DNA of 64,000 nucleotides from an uncultured Alphaproteobacteria bacterium. GTDB taxonomy: Bacteria; Pseudomonadota; Alphaproteobacteria; Rs-D84. A program made the position numbers and the translations under genes. Below the pieces are notes generated by a model, which was given only the letters and a program-made list of their open reading frames with translations, searched no databases and was not told the DNA's origin. How positions within the stretch are numbered: position 1 is the stretch's first letter; each line of letters begins with the position of its first letter. Below are positions 1 to 9,086 of the stretch, piece by piece. The stretch spans positions 48,518 through 112,517 of the forward strand of contig CALXMN010000005.1 in the NCBI GenBank assembly GCA_944389495.1. The letters are read 5' to 3'.

Positions 1-2
1 CA

Positions 3-716
3 TTTGCCATTGTTGTAGATGAAAACGGGAAAATTAGCGGATTGAAATTCAGGGGCAAAGACCGCACCCGTATTGATGACACAAATGATTTTGAATTTGT
101 TGAAATGTTGGGTCCAGATGGCCAAAAAGAATTGGTTAATGCATTGCTAACCTATGAAAGTCATGGAAAAAATATCGGAACCGACGGATTAAAATATGCG
201 GACTTTGGCTTATTGCGCTTTAATTCAACGCAGCCGGGATTTGAATTTGAAGAACTGATGCCGTATGCCGGCGGATATGAAGCAAAACGCATAGACAAAT
301 CAGATATTGATAAAACCGTCGTCTTTAATGGCCATGCCATTGGCCAGGTATTTGGCGAACAAAAAGTAGAATTGTCGGATAAAAATGCACAATTTGTATT
401 TGATAAGGCAAGCGGTTCTGAAACACTGTCTGCATCATTTGATAACTGGTATGATGTCAGTATTATTAAAAATGATAACGGGATAACATTCGGCTTATCT
501 GGCGATGCAAAAGATGGACCGACGTTGTCTGCGTCATCCGCCAATCTGCAAAGCGGCACAACACCAGACGGCAACGAAATTATTGGTTTTGACACCGCTT
601 ATTACGGGGATAATAAAAAACCGAGCGAGGCCACAGCGCTGTTTCAATATTCCCAAGAGCAATCTGCCGGGAACTATACGCATGTCCATATCGGTTTTGG
701 TGGCAAGGCCGAATAA
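3..716 (+). CDS. TbpB-like surface lipoprotein, C-terminal part (5' end outside window)
   Basis: The frame is open from the first bases of the window, so this is the C-terminal part of a longer protein. The visible part is rich in Gly, Asn and Asp and looks like alternating beta strands. A segment 'GHAIGQVFGEQKVEL' followed by 'LSASFDNWYDVSI', and an end of the type 'HIGFGGKAE', resemble the handle/barrel repeats of transferrin-binding-protein-B-like (Slam-dependent) surface lipoproteins, whose last strand often ends in FGAK/FGGK. The stop abuts a Slam-like gene, the usual partner that exports such proteins to the cell surface. Ligand unknown. The family assignment rests on pattern and context. 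Confidence 0.55.
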   Translation, partial: FAIVVDENGKISGLKFRGKDRTRIDDTNDFEFVEMLGPDGQKELVNALLTYESHGKNIGTDGLKYADFGLLRFNSTQPGFEFEELMPYAGGYEAKRIDKSDIDKTVVFNGHAIGQVFGEQKVELSDKNAQFVFDKASGSETLSASFDNWYDVSIIKNDNGITFGLSGDAKDGPTLSASSANLQSGTTPDGNEIIGFDTAYYGDNKKPSEATALFQYSQEQSAGNYTHVHIGFGGKAE

Positions 717-1373
717 TTGAAAAAAATCATTTTGATTTTTTTGATACTGTTTCTGCCTGGCATTGTCTTGGCAGAAACAAACCCGGCATCTGAAATTATA
801 CTGTCGGCATTGGATACTGTAAAATTAGCTGGCCACCTGGTAGATAGTGGCAAATACGATACAGCAGAACAGATTTTAACCAAATTGCCCCCATTACAAA
901 ACGGCAGCCTGGAAATCGAACGATGGTTCTTACTTGCGCAAATTTCTGCCCGCCGGGGCGATTTAGACGCAGCAATTAAAATCTATCGCAAGATTTTGGA
1001 TGACCAACCGGATTTGGCACGTGTGCGGTTTGAGTTGGCCGTATGTTATATGAAACAGGAACGCTGGTCGCGGGCGGATTATCATTTGCGCCTTGCCATG
1101 GCAGGGCGAGATTTGCCGCCGGCCGCGATGCAAATGATGAACTATTACCGGTATATCATACGCCAGAATAAAAACTGGAAAGTATGGTTTAACTTTGGCG
1201 CGGCACCCGATAACAATATCAACACCAGTGCCGGCGGTGAAGAATGTGTGAATACCATATTTGGGCCGATGTGCCGGCAACTGCCCGATGGGATGAACCT
1301 GCAATACTTGTTTGAAATCGCATCAAAATATGACAACTTCGATCAACAAGAACGCGCATTTTATCAATATTGA
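717..1373 (+). CDS. Slam-like surface lipoprotein assembly modifier, truncated after the TPR domain
   Basis: A 218-residue protein that starts with TTG directly after the upstream stop; no in-frame ATG precedes it. Residues 1-20 are a signal peptide ending VLA. Residues about 25-150 form TPR-type helices ('GDLDAAIKIYRKIL', 'PDLARVRFELAVCYMK'). Next comes 'WKVWFNFGAAPDNNINTS', which resembles the first barrel strand of Slam proteins (TPR plus a 14-strand DUF560 barrel). Slam proteins are usually about 450-500 residues long. Here the frame stops soon after strand one and a terminator follows within 25 bases, so the outer-membrane pore is missing. It is either a remnant or a minimal periplasmic TPR form. 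The lipoprotein gene upstream fits the Slam pairing. Confidence 0.6.
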   Translation: MKKIILIFLILFLPGIVLAETNPASEIILSALDTVKLAGHLVDSGKYDTAEQILTKLPPLQNGSLEIERWFLLAQISARRGDLDAAIKIYRKILDDQPDLARVRFELAVCYMKQERWSRADYHLRLAMAGRDLPPAAMQMMNYYRYIIRQNKNWKVWFNFGAAPDNNINTSAGGEECVNTIFGPMCRQLPDGMNLQYLFEIASKYDNFDQQERAFYQY

Positions 1374-1395
1374 ACTTATATGCAAGGGTACTTTT

Positions 1396-1421
1396 AACCG
1401 CCAAAATCGGCGGTTTTCTTT
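1396..1421 (+). terminator. Rho-independent terminator after the Slam-like gene
   Basis: A stem AACCGCC/GGCGGTT closes a short AAAATC loop and is followed by a T-rich run. It lies 23 bases after the stop of the Slam-like gene. Confidence 0.75.
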
Positions 1422-1524
1422 ATGAAGTTGCTTCCCTGTGACTCCGCTAAAAAGGCTTTTGTATAGAAAGATGCATATAATACCGCAAAAAGGACATTTT
1501 GTCGCCCATACCATAATCAATGCA

Positions 1525-1550
1525 TAAAAAAAGCCCGCGAACTGCGGGCT
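1525..1550 (-). terminator. Terminator after tRNA-Val(UAC)
   Basis: On the minus strand the stem AGCCCGC/GCGGGCT is followed by seven T residues. It sits about 30 bases past the CCA end of the tRNA. Confidence 0.8.
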
Positions 1551-1582
1551 TTATGTGGTATAGACTGATTCTATCAGAATTC

Positions 1583-1659
1583 TGGTGGATGTTGAGGGAC
1601 TCAAACCCCCGACCCTCTCGGTGTAAACGAGATGCTCTAATCAACTGAGCTAAACATCC
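1583..1659 (-). tRNA. tRNA-Val(UAC)
   Basis: A 77-base cloverleaf reads on the minus strand. Acceptor GGATGTT pairs with AACATCC, discriminator A and an encoded CCA follow, the D-arm is TAGCTCAGT..., the anticodon stem TCTCG/CGAGA holds the loop TTTACAC (anticodon TAC), and the T-loop is TTTGAGT. It has its own promoter-like sequence just upstream and a terminator downstream. Confidence 0.95.
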
Positions 1660-1673
1660 GAAACATTGCGGGA

Positions 1674-1702
1674 ATATTAATGCATTTTTTCCCGCTTGTC
1701 CA
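1674..1702 (-). promoter_or_regulatory. Putative promoter of tRNA-Val(UAC)
   Basis: On the minus strand, TGGACA and TAATAT are separated by 17 bases, placing a transcription start a few bases before the mature tRNA. The site lies between ybaB and the tRNA. Confidence 0.55.
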
Positions 1703-1708
1703 GTTTTT

Positions 1709-2008
1709 TTATTCGGGTAATGGAACACCGGCGGTGGCATCACCCATTACACGATCAATTAATTCATCGGCCTTGGCCTTGGCATCCATATATGCACGTG
1801 CAACTGCATCTGATACCGCCGCACCACCGCGCGAGGCCAATTCATCGCTGATTTGTATTCCCGCCAAATCATATTTGCCCGTCATATCAACAATGACCGC
1901 ACCGTTGTCGGCAACGCCCTTGACGTGCATAGACGCCAAACGTTCCTGGGCGGCGGTAACCTTGTTCTGAAGTGCACTGGCCTGGGCCATTAATGTTTCC
2001 ATATCCAT
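1709..2008 (-). CDS. YbaB/EbfC family nucleoid-associated protein
   Basis: A 99-residue protein with the YbaB/EbfC layout: an N-terminal helix beginning MDMETLMAQASALQNK, a central beta sheet ('GVADNGAVIVDMTGKYDLAGIQI'), and a C-terminal helix with 'DAKAKADELIDRVMG'. Family members form dimers that bind DNA without strict sequence demand and are often encoded next to dnaX-recR. Here the neighbours are pnp and a tRNA gene instead. A GGAG ribosome-binding site lies about 9 bases before the ATG. Length matches the family (about 100-110 residues). Confidence 0.88.
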   Translation of the reverse strand: MDMETLMAQASALQNKVTAAQERLASMHVKGVADNGAVIVDMTGKYDLAGIQISDELASRGGAAVSDAVARAYMDAKAKADELIDRVMGDATAGVPLPE

Positions 2009-2060
2009 TTAAAAAACTCCATTGCGTTATAAATGCGCCTGTACAGGCGCATTCCAGAGA

Positions 2061-4229
2061 TTATTTTTTGATTTCCGCGCCCGTCTTTTGATCAATTCCG
2101 ACCATAGACATACGGGTTTTACCGCGTTTATCCGCCCCCAGATAGCGAACGAATACCTTATCACCTTCTTTGATTTTTGTGTCTTCTATCTTGGCGATTC
2201 TTTCACCCGTGATTTCAGAAATGTGAACCATAGATTCAAAACCGTTCAAGATTTTCACAAATAAACCAAAGTCCTTGATGCCAGACACAACACCCGGATA
2301 GATAACGCCAACCTCTGGCTCGGCCACGATGTCTTTGATGCGTTGAATTGCCGCATCTGCGTTTTCTTTGCTGGTTGCCATAATTTTGACGGTACCGTCA
2401 TCTTCTAAATCAATCTGGGTGTCGGTTTCACGTGTTAACGCCTGGATAACAACGCCGCCCTTGCCTATGACATCACGAACCTTGTCTGGATTAATTTTCA
2501 TTGTATACATCTGGGGTGCAAATTCAGACACGTGTGAACGCGGTGCCTTAATCGCCTTTTCAATTTTGCCCAAGATATGCATACGGCCATCACGTGCCTG
2601 GGCCAGGGCGTGTTTCATAATATCAAACGTAATAGATGTGATTTTAATATCCATCTGTAATGCCGTGATACCACGATCGGTCCCTGTTACCTTAAAGTCC
2701 ATATCGCCCAAATGATCTTCGTCGCCCAAAATATCGGTCAAAATGGCGTAATCGTTACCTTCTTTAATCAAGCCCATTGCAATACCCGCAACCGGACGTG
2801 TCAAAGGCACACCGCCATCCATCATTGCCAATGTCGCACCACAGGTTGTCGCCATAGACGATGAACCGTTGGATTCCAATATATCTGATACAACGCGAAT
2901 CACGTAATCAAATTTTTCACGGCTGGGAATCATCGGGTGCAGCGCACGCCACGCCAGATTCCCGTGCCCTATTTCGCGACGCCCCGGTGATTTTAACCCC
3001 TTGCATTCGCCAACAGAATATCCCGGAAAATTATAGTTCAATATAAAGTCACGTTCTTCGTCACCATCCAAACTCTCGATTGGTAATGCATCTTTGCCAC
3101 CACCCAGTGTTAATGACACCAACGCCTGGGTTTCACCACGCGTAAACAACGCGGAACCGTGTGCACGCGGCAATACGCCCAACTCGATTTCAATTGGACG
3201 AACGGTCTTGGTGTCACGGCCATCAATACGCGGCTTGCCCGCCAAGATGTTACCACGCATAATGCGTGCCGTTATACCTTCTATAATTTCATCCGCCCAG
3301 GATTCCAATGTGGATGTGGCCGTTTCTGTTTCTGGGAACAACCCAGGAATGCGGGCCTTGGCCGCAATGTGAATTTGACCCAACGTATCCAAACGAACCA
3401 ATTTTTCTTTAATCTGTAACGCAGATTCTATATCACCGGCAAAAGATTCGAAATCCTGTTCCATTGTGACATATTCTGCGGATTTTTCCGGCACAGCCCA
3501 ACGTTCTTTGCCGGCCGCCGTGGCCAATTCATTAATTGCGCCAATTACCGCCTGTTGTGCATCAAATCCAAATTTTACCGCACCAAGAACAGTTTCTTCG
3601 TCCAATTCGCCAATTTCGGATTCAACCATTAATACACCGTCTTTGGTCGCGGCAACAACCAAATCCATTTCGGAATCGTCCGTAACGCTTTTGGATGGAT
3701 TTAAAATATATTTCCCATCGGCATAGCCAACACGCGCCGCACCAATCGGCCCCGCAAAAGGAACCCCCGACAGTGCCAACGCCGCAGACGATGCAATCAT
3801 CGCAAGAATATCAGGCTGATTCTTTTTATCATAAGAAAATACCTGTGCAACGATTTGAACCTTGTTCTTGAACGTTTCGGGAAACAGCGGACGAATTGGA
3901 CGATCAATCAAACGCGCCGTTAGTGTTTCGGCGGTTGAGGCCTTGCCCTCGCGCCGGTCACGCGAACCGGGAATGCGGCCCGCGGATGCGAACTTTTCCT
4001 GGTAATCAACGGTCAATGGAAAGAAATCTTGACCTTCGACCGCGTTTTTTTCTGCACAAACCGTCGCCAAGACCATTGTTCCGCCCATTGTCGCCAAAAC
4101 CGCACCGTTGGCCTGTTTCGCCATACGCCCCGTTTCCAAGCGCAATGTTTCATCACCGTACTGTATTTCAACCGCAACGGGATTATTCAAATGTGTTTTT
4201 TCTTCTTTATTAAATAAACCAAATAACAT
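2061..4229 (-). CDS. pnp: Polyribonucleotide nucleotidyltransferase (PNPase)
   Basis: A 722-residue protein with the complete PNPase layout: two RNase PH-like domains, a helical linker, a KH domain with the GxxG loop 'VIGKGG' and a C-terminal S1 domain ('GVVSGIKDFGLFVKI'). It degrades RNA 3' to 5' by phosphorolysis, usually as a trimer in the degradosome. The ATG at 4229 (MLFGLFNKEE) is preferred over an upstream in-frame ATG because GGAGA lies six bases before it. It follows rpsO as in most proteobacteria, but a short hairpin lies between the two, so readthrough or a second promoter is likely. Confidence 0.97.
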   Translation of the reverse strand: MLFGLFNKEEKTHLNNPVAVEIQYGDETLRLETGRMAKQANGAVLATMGGTMVLATVCAEKNAVEGQDFFPLTVDYQEKFASAGRIPGSRDRREGKASTAETLTARLIDRPIRPLFPETFKNKVQIVAQVFSYDKKNQPDILAMIASSAALALSGVPFAGPIGAARVGYADGKYILNPSKSVTDDSEMDLVVAATKDGVLMVESEIGELDEETVLGAVKFGFDAQQAVIGAINELATAAGKERWAVPEKSAEYVTMEQDFESFAGDIESALQIKEKLVRLDTLGQIHIAAKARIPGLFPETETATSTLESWADEIIEGITARIMRGNILAGKPRIDGRDTKTVRPIEIELGVLPRAHGSALFTRGETQALVSLTLGGGKDALPIESLDGDEERDFILNYNFPGYSVGECKGLKSPGRREIGHGNLAWRALHPMIPSREKFDYVIRVVSDILESNGSSSMATTCGATLAMMDGGVPLTRPVAGIAMGLIKEGNDYAILTDILGDEDHLGDMDFKVTGTDRGITALQMDIKITSITFDIMKHALAQARDGRMHILGKIEKAIKAPRSHVSEFAPQMYTMKINPDKVRDVIGKGGVVIQALTRETDTQIDLEDDGTVKIMATSKENADAAIQRIKDIVAEPEVGVIYPGVVSGIKDFGLFVKILNGFESMVHISEITGERIAKIEDTKIKEGDKVFVRYLGADKRGKTRMSMVGIDQKTGAEIKK

Positions 4230-4362
4230 ACTGTTCTCCATATTGTTTTCAATTTTAATGCGAAGAAAAATCATTCATTTTTGCATTCACAAAAAATGCA
4301 AGAAAGAATAATTTATCCCCCGCATTCGTCTGATTATAAAAAATATTTATCCATATGCAAAT

Positions 4363-4382
4363 AAAAACCGCCCATACGGGCG
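4363..4382 (-). terminator. Hairpin between rpsO and pnp
   Basis: On the minus strand a short GC stem (CGCCC/GGGCG) is followed by G and TTTTT. It lies directly after the rpsO stop. The rpsO-pnp gap is a known site of termination and RNA processing in other proteobacteria. Confidence 0.6.
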
Positions 4383-4388
4383 ATTTCT

Positions 4389-4661
4389 TTATTTACGCAG
4401 ACCCAATTTCTTAATCAGTTCTTCGTATTCCGCAACGTTGCGTTTTTTAATATACGCCAACAGTTTTTTGCGGCGATTAACCATCAACAACAGACCGCGT
4501 TTTGAATGCTGGTCCTTGTGATTATTTTTCATATGTTCGGTCAAGTTACGAATACGTTCTGTTAAAACAGCAACCTGGGAGGCAGCAGATCCGCCATTAT
4601 CCTTGTCAGTTGTTTTGTATTCTTGAATCAATTGACTCTTTTTTTCTTTTGTAATGGACAT
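4389..4661 (-). CDS. rpsO: 30S ribosomal protein uS15
   Basis: A 90-residue protein ([10 protein letters not shown]...KKLGLRK) with the uS15 signature '[24 protein letters not shown]', which binds the central domain of 16S rRNA in early small-subunit assembly. The ATG at 4661 follows an AAAGGA ribosome-binding site; longer upstream reading has no family similarity and would overlap truB. The order truB, rpsO, pnp is the conserved proteobacterial order. Confidence 0.98.
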   Translation of the reverse strand: MSITKEKKSQLIQEYKTTDKDNGGSAASQVAVLTERIRNLTEHMKNNHKDQHSKRGLLLMVNRRKKLLAYIKKRNVAEYEELIKKLGLRK

Positions 4662-4678
4662 TGTTATTTTTCCTTTGG

Positions 4679-5551
4679 TTATATTGTTCGTTTTGGGCGC
4701 AGCACGCCATCCGAAATGTATCCAATTCCAATAAATCCGGAATCCGAGTACACACGGCACAGACCATCCACACCACCAATATTAATAAATCCGCCATTTC
4801 TGTATAATTCGGCCGATTTTCTGTCAAGATTTTGAACCGGAATGTCCCCCAGTCCGAAATCCACCGGTTTCAGGTATTGCCTGAAATCCCCACCATTATT
4901 AAACAGTTTTTCTAAAAAATCAAGTCGTACGGTATTTTTTATACTAAAACCAATACTTTCCGTGCGACGTATCATCGTTACCGTTGCAATTGCGCCACAT
5001 TGTGCCGCGATGTCACGCGCAATGGCCCGGACATACGTTCCACGCGAACAACGTGTACGAAACGTCCATTCATTATCCGTAATTGATAATAAATCCAGTA
5101 CATCAATATGAACGACGCGTGGCGGCATATCAATAATCTTGCCCAGACGCGCCAAATCATAGGCCCGCACACCACCAACGTGTATCGCGCTGAACATCGG
5201 GGGAACCTGCTCCGTATCGCCAATCAGTTTTTTTGTTGCGGCAATTACCGCGGCACGTGATGGAATAATATTATCACAACGAACTTCGTGTCCCAGCACA
5301 TCCAACGTATCCGTTTCAAACCCAAATTTTAATGCAAATTCATATTCTTTTACATCGGGACAAGATTCTTCGACAAATGGTATCATTTTTGTCGCCCCAC
5401 CCAGCGCAATTGGCAAAACCCCAGATGCCATTTCATCCAGCGTACCAATGTGCCCAAACGTACGCACCCCGAACATACGCGCAACAATTCCACCGGCACG
5501 ACGCGAAAACATACCGGTTGGCTTATCTAAAATTATCCACCCAGAATCCAT
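4679..5551 (-). CDS. truB: tRNA pseudouridine(55) synthase TruB
   Basis: A 290-residue protein that makes pseudouridine 55 in the tRNA T-loop. '[11 protein letters not shown]' opens the catalytic domain and '[24 protein letters not shown]' carries the catalytic Asp of the GTLD motif. '[16 protein letters not shown]' is a second conserved TruB block. The C-terminal half has a PUA-like end ('[17 protein letters not shown]'). It is co-directional with rpsO, and its start lies one base after the stop of the upstream orphan gene, so the genes are cotranscribed. Confidence 0.96.
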   Translation of the reverse strand: MDSGWIILDKPTGMFSRRAGGIVARMFGVRTFGHIGTLDEMASGVLPIALGGATKMIPFVEESCPDVKEYEFALKFGFETDTLDVLGHEVRCDNIIPSRAAVIAATKKLIGDTEQVPPMFSAIHVGGVRAYDLARLGKIIDMPPRVVHIDVLDLLSITDNEWTFRTRCSRGTYVRAIARDIAAQCGAIATVTMIRRTESIGFSIKNTVRLDFLEKLFNNGGDFRQYLKPVDFGLGDIPVQNLDRKSAELYRNGGFINIGGVDGLCRVYSDSGFIGIGYISDGVLRPKRTI

Positions 5552-5552
5552 A

Positions 5553-6050
5553 TTAACGCCGTCTGATTTGATATTTTTGACGATTAAGCATTGTTAAGAA
5601 TTTAATAAATTCTGAACGGCTTTCTTCGCATATTGGCCACAATTGTCGAAAATTTCGAATATCATTCATATCCAAAATCGCATCCATCATCCCGGGATGC
5701 AACCGAACCATATCCAATTCACGCATAACCACGGCGCCTTTGCCCGGATCGGTTGGCACGTCCATCGGCAGACGCGCAAATATACTTTTCCCATTTAAAT
5801 AAACAGATTGCGCGACAATAAAACGTGGCCCCCATTTCACATTTGATTCACAAAAGTACCCATCGATTGTAAATTCCAATTTTGTTCCCAACTGAAATTC
5901 AGGTAAACCCGTTTGCATATGACTGAATTTATGCGGACGCATAAAGTCAAAAACCGCCAGAAATTTCTGCAATTCTGACGGATTTCTGAATTGTCGATAT
6001 GTCGGTTCATAGAAAGGTGTTTTAAATACTATCTGGGGAATAATTTGCAT
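5553..6050 (-). CDS. Uncharacterised 165-residue protein between mutS and truB
   Basis: I do not recognise this protein. It has no signal peptide or membrane segment. It begins MQIIPQIVFKTPFYEP and ends with a basic tail (QKYQIRRR). The middle alternates beta-like stretches ('LGTKLEFTIDGYFCESNVKWGPRFIV') with a helical C-terminal half. It is translationally packed between mutS (17 bases upstream) and truB (1 base downstream), so it belongs to the same operon, and its codon use looks like its neighbours'. It is probably an ordinary but lineage-restricted cytoplasmic gene. Confidence 0.75.
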   Translation of the reverse strand: MQIIPQIVFKTPFYEPTYRQFRNPSELQKFLAVFDFMRPHKFSHMQTGLPEFQLGTKLEFTIDGYFCESNVKWGPRFIVAQSVYLNGKSIFARLPMDVPTDPGKGAVVMRELDMVRLHPGMMDAILDMNDIRNFRQLWPICEESRSEFIKFLTMLNRQKYQIRRR

Positions 6051-6067
6051 ATTTTTACCCTTGGGTT

Positions 6068-8620
6068 TTATCCAAACAGGTTTAACTGGGTCCCGTTTGA
6101 TTTTGGTTGTGCAACACGGTTTTGTTCCCCGGGCACTTCATTTGCCCCGGATTTATTAACCGACGTTGTGGTTGTTGTTGTGGCGTCGTGCGATTCCAGA
6201 TTGGCCAACACATCTTCGGCACGGGCAACCACCGCAGGTGGCATCCCCGCCATTTTTGCAACCTGGATTCCATAGGAACGATTTGCAACACCCGACACAA
6301 TTTTATGCATAAATATTATTTCATTATTATGCTCGCGTACATCAATTGTTAAACAGGTTACATTTTGTAACTGGCCTTCTGCCGTACCAACCAACCTTGT
6401 CAATTCGTGATAATGTGTCGCAAACAATGTTCGTGGCCCAAGTTCATTTAAATATTCCAATACCGCCTGGGCAATGGCCATCCCATCATAGGTGGATGTG
6501 CCGCGACCAATTTCATCAAAAATTATAAACGACTGTTTGGTGGCGCGACGCAGAATATTGGCGGTTTCACTCATTTCCACCATAAATGTCGATTGCCCTG
6601 CGGCCAAGTTATCCGATGCACCAACGCGACTGAACAACTGGTCACAAATGCCAATTGTTGCACGTGTTGCCGGGACAAAAGACCCCAAATGCGCCAATAC
6701 CACCAATAATGCATTTTGACGCAAATATGTCGATTTACCCGCCATATTCGGCCCCGTCAATAACGCCACAGATTTAGCATTTAAATTACAATCGTTTTTA
6801 ACAAAATTATCACCACGTGAACGTAAAACAAAATCTATGACCGGATGACGGCCGCCCACAACATCAAACGCCGTATCATCCGTTACACAGGGACGCCCCC
6901 AAGAATATTTGTCTGCAACCACGGCCAAAGAATACCATACATCCAATTCTGCCAACAATTCTGCGGTTGCCAACAAATCATCCGCAACCGCGCGTATTTC
7001 CGATATTAATTGCGATATTATTTCCGCCTCTATGGCGGCGGATTTTTCGGCCGCAGAACGTACATCATTATCCAAATCAATCAAACGCGTTGTTGTAAAA
7101 CGCATATTTCCCGCCATAGTTTGCCGATGAATAAAACCTGATTCCGGTGCCATCAATGCATCTGCGCGGTTGCTGGGGACCTCTATGAAATATCCCAATA
7201 TATTATTATATTTTATTTTAAGGTTATGTATTCCGGTGGTGGCGGCATATTCAGCCTGCATACCGGCAATCGTTTCCTTGGCCCCGTGGGCCAGACCACG
7301 CATATTATCCAACGATATATCAAAGCCGGCACGAATAACGTCACCATCGCGGAAAAACGTAGGCAATGTATCAGATAATGCCGAATTTAATCGCGCCGCA
7401 AGTGCATCGTGCGTATTAATCACGGCAAAGCGTGCCGCCATATCCGCATCCAGCCGAGTTGACATCATTTTCGCATTCGGTAATTCAATTAAAAAATCCG
7501 CAATATGGCGCATATCGCGCGGTGTACCACGCCCAGATAACAAACGTGATAAACAACGCCCCACATCCGGCACAGACGTTAATGTATCGGCAACCGCCGC
7601 CATAATTCCAACATTCAAAACCAAATGACCAATATGTTCTTGGCGACGAAGAATCTCATTCGTGTCCGCAGACAAGGTTCGCAAATATGCACGTAAACGA
7701 CGTGCACCGGCCGCTGTCTTGGTTTCATCCAAGACATCAACCAAACATACGCCACCATCGTTTATTGGGGCGTCTATTTCCAAACTTTTCCACGTGGCGG
7801 AATCAATTAATAATTGACGTCCTGATTTATAAAGATATGGCGCACGAAACGTAATTGATGCACCACGCTGGGTATTAAACAGGTAGCCGGCCAATAATTT
7901 TATCGCGCTGTCATAATTTGATGTGGAGGCATCATTTGGTGCCAATACACCGGTAAAAACGCTGGATACAATTTTATCAATGTCCGCACGATGATACAGT
8001 TTTTCATATACGGGCGTTGTCTTGAATATATCGCGCAAATGCATTATTGTTTCGTTTTCTGCAATAACATCGGGATAAATAATTTCGGCCGGATTAATAC
8101 GTACCAAATCATCAATAATATCCGCCGTACGTCCAACAAAGAATTCACCAGTCGATATATCACACCCCGCAATTTCAAATATTGTTATATCATCGACGGT
8201 GGGGGTTAGCGCAATCAAAAAATTAGAATTTTTTGGCGTCAACAAATTTTCATCCGTCAAAGTTCCCGGTGTTAATACACGAATGATTTTTCTGTCTATG
8301 AATTTATGCCCGCGGGCCTTGGCCTGGGCCGGGGTTTCCATCTGTTCAACCAACGCCACCCGAAATCCCGCACGTACCAGACGGCCAAAATAATTATCGG
8401 CCGCGTGCCAGGGAATCCCACACATAGGTATATTTTCGCCATCGCCGTCTGTGCCACGCTGGGTCAATACCAGGCCCAATGTACGACTGATGGTTTTGGC
8501 ATCTTCGAAAAATGCCTCGTAAAAATCGCCCAGACGAAACATCAACAACGCATCAGGATTTTCATCCTTTATATCAACGTATTGTTGCATAACCGGGGTT
8601 AATTTGCTTTTTTCCGCCAC
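6068..8620 (-). CDS. mutS: DNA mismatch repair protein MutS
   Basis: An 850-residue MutS1-type protein. The mismatch-reading motif 'FRLGDFYEAFFEDA' (Phe-x-Glu) is near the N-terminus. The ATPase has Walker A 'GPNMAGKST' at about residue 623 and Walker B 'FIIFDEIGRGTSTYDG', followed by 'FATHYHEL'. The likely start is GTG at 8620 with GGAT upstream; an ATG a few bases earlier is out of frame. A Thr-rich tract near the C-terminus precedes the dimer tail. xseB lies 10 bases upstream in the same operon. The length fits the family. Confidence 0.97.
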   Translation of the reverse strand: MAEKSKLTPVMQQYVDIKDENPDALLMFRLGDFYEAFFEDAKTISRTLGLVLTQRGTDGDGENIPMCGIPWHAADNYFGRLVRAGFRVALVEQMETPAQAKARGHKFIDRKIIRVLTPGTLTDENLLTPKNSNFLIALTPTVDDITIFEIAGCDISTGEFFVGRTADIIDDLVRINPAEIIYPDVIAENETIMHLRDIFKTTPVYEKLYHRADIDKIVSSVFTGVLAPNDASTSNYDSAIKLLAGYLFNTQRGASITFRAPYLYKSGRQLLIDSATWKSLEIDAPINDGGVCLVDVLDETKTAAGARRLRAYLRTLSADTNEILRRQEHIGHLVLNVGIMAAVADTLTSVPDVGRCLSRLLSGRGTPRDMRHIADFLIELPNAKMMSTRLDADMAARFAVINTHDALAARLNSALSDTLPTFFRDGDVIRAGFDISLDNMRGLAHGAKETIAGMQAEYAATTGIHNLKIKYNNILGYFIEVPSNRADALMAPESGFIHRQTMAGNMRFTTTRLIDLDNDVRSAAEKSAAIEAEIISQLISEIRAVADDLLATAELLAELDVWYSLAVVADKYSWGRPCVTDDTAFDVVGGRHPVIDFVLRSRGDNFVKNDCNLNAKSVALLTGPNMAGKSTYLRQNALLVVLAHLGSFVPATRATIGICDQLFSRVGASDNLAAGQSTFMVEMSETANILRRATKQSFIIFDEIGRGTSTYDGMAIAQAVLEYLNELGPRTLFATHYHELTRLVGTAEGQLQNVTCLTIDVREHNNEIIFMHKIVSGVANRSYGIQVAKMAGMPPAVVARAEDVLANLESHDATTTTTTSVNKSGANEVPGEQNRVAQPKSNGTQLNLFG

Positions 8621-8630
8621 GATAAATCCA

Positions 8631-8840
8631 TTATGCTTGTGCCGGCGCGGGCGTAACCTTAAGAGTTTCGATTTTTAATTCGGCCTCTTTCAGCAATTGC
8701 TCGCAATAAGCCTTTAATTTTATGCCCTGTTCATACGCAGCAACAGAATCCGCCAGTGGTAATTCACCCGATTCCATTTTTTTTACCAATTCTGTTAATT
8801 GTTTGTATGCATCTTCAAAAGATAACTTTTTATCGTCCAT
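8631..8840 (-). CDS. xseB: Exodeoxyribonuclease VII small subunit
   Basis: A 69-residue protein (MDDKKLSFED...) with the XseB signature 'FEDAYKQLTELVKKMESGELPLADSVAAYEQGIKL'. It binds XseA and is needed for the single-strand exonuclease complex. The ATG at 8840 is preceded by AAGGG at a good distance; the longer upstream reading lacks family similarity. xseA is not in the window. It heads the operon with mutS. Confidence 0.95.
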   Translation of the reverse strand: MDDKKLSFEDAYKQLTELVKKMESGELPLADSVAAYEQGIKLKAYCEQLLKEAELKIETLKVTPAPAQA

Positions 8841-8938
8841 AATACACCCTTCGAAATTATACAGAAACGATACAAAAATAATCCGCAAAAGGCAATTAAA
8901 AATAGTTACCGCCCTCATAACAAAAAAAGAACTATTCG

Positions 8939-8999
8939 CCCCGTTTTTGCCGTGGATCAACAAACACACTTTAAGGCACGGGCGGCGTTTCCCGTTGCC
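8939..8999 (-). other. Possible structured RNA upstream of xseB
   Basis: The 245-base gap between infC and xseB holds a GC-rich block on the minus strand. CCCGTGCC (8975-8982) can pair with an upstream GGC-A-ACGGG (8991-8999) or with a downstream GGCAAAAACGGG (8940-8951), and a run of seven T follows further on. The stretch GTGCCTTAAAG recalls part of 6S RNA, but I cannot confirm a family and see no clear promoter. Confidence 0.25.
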
Positions 9000-9061
9000 C
9001 ACATTATGTGACATTAATTACCCAGATTGTATGCCGGATAAGGTTTGGATTTTGTTCTTTG

Positions 9062-9083
9062 AAAAAAAACGCCCAATTGGGCG
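9062..9083 (-). terminator. Terminator after infC
   Basis: On the minus strand CGCCC-AATT-GGGCG is followed by eight T residues. It lies directly after the infC stop codon. Confidence 0.85.
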
Positions 9084-9086
9084 GTA

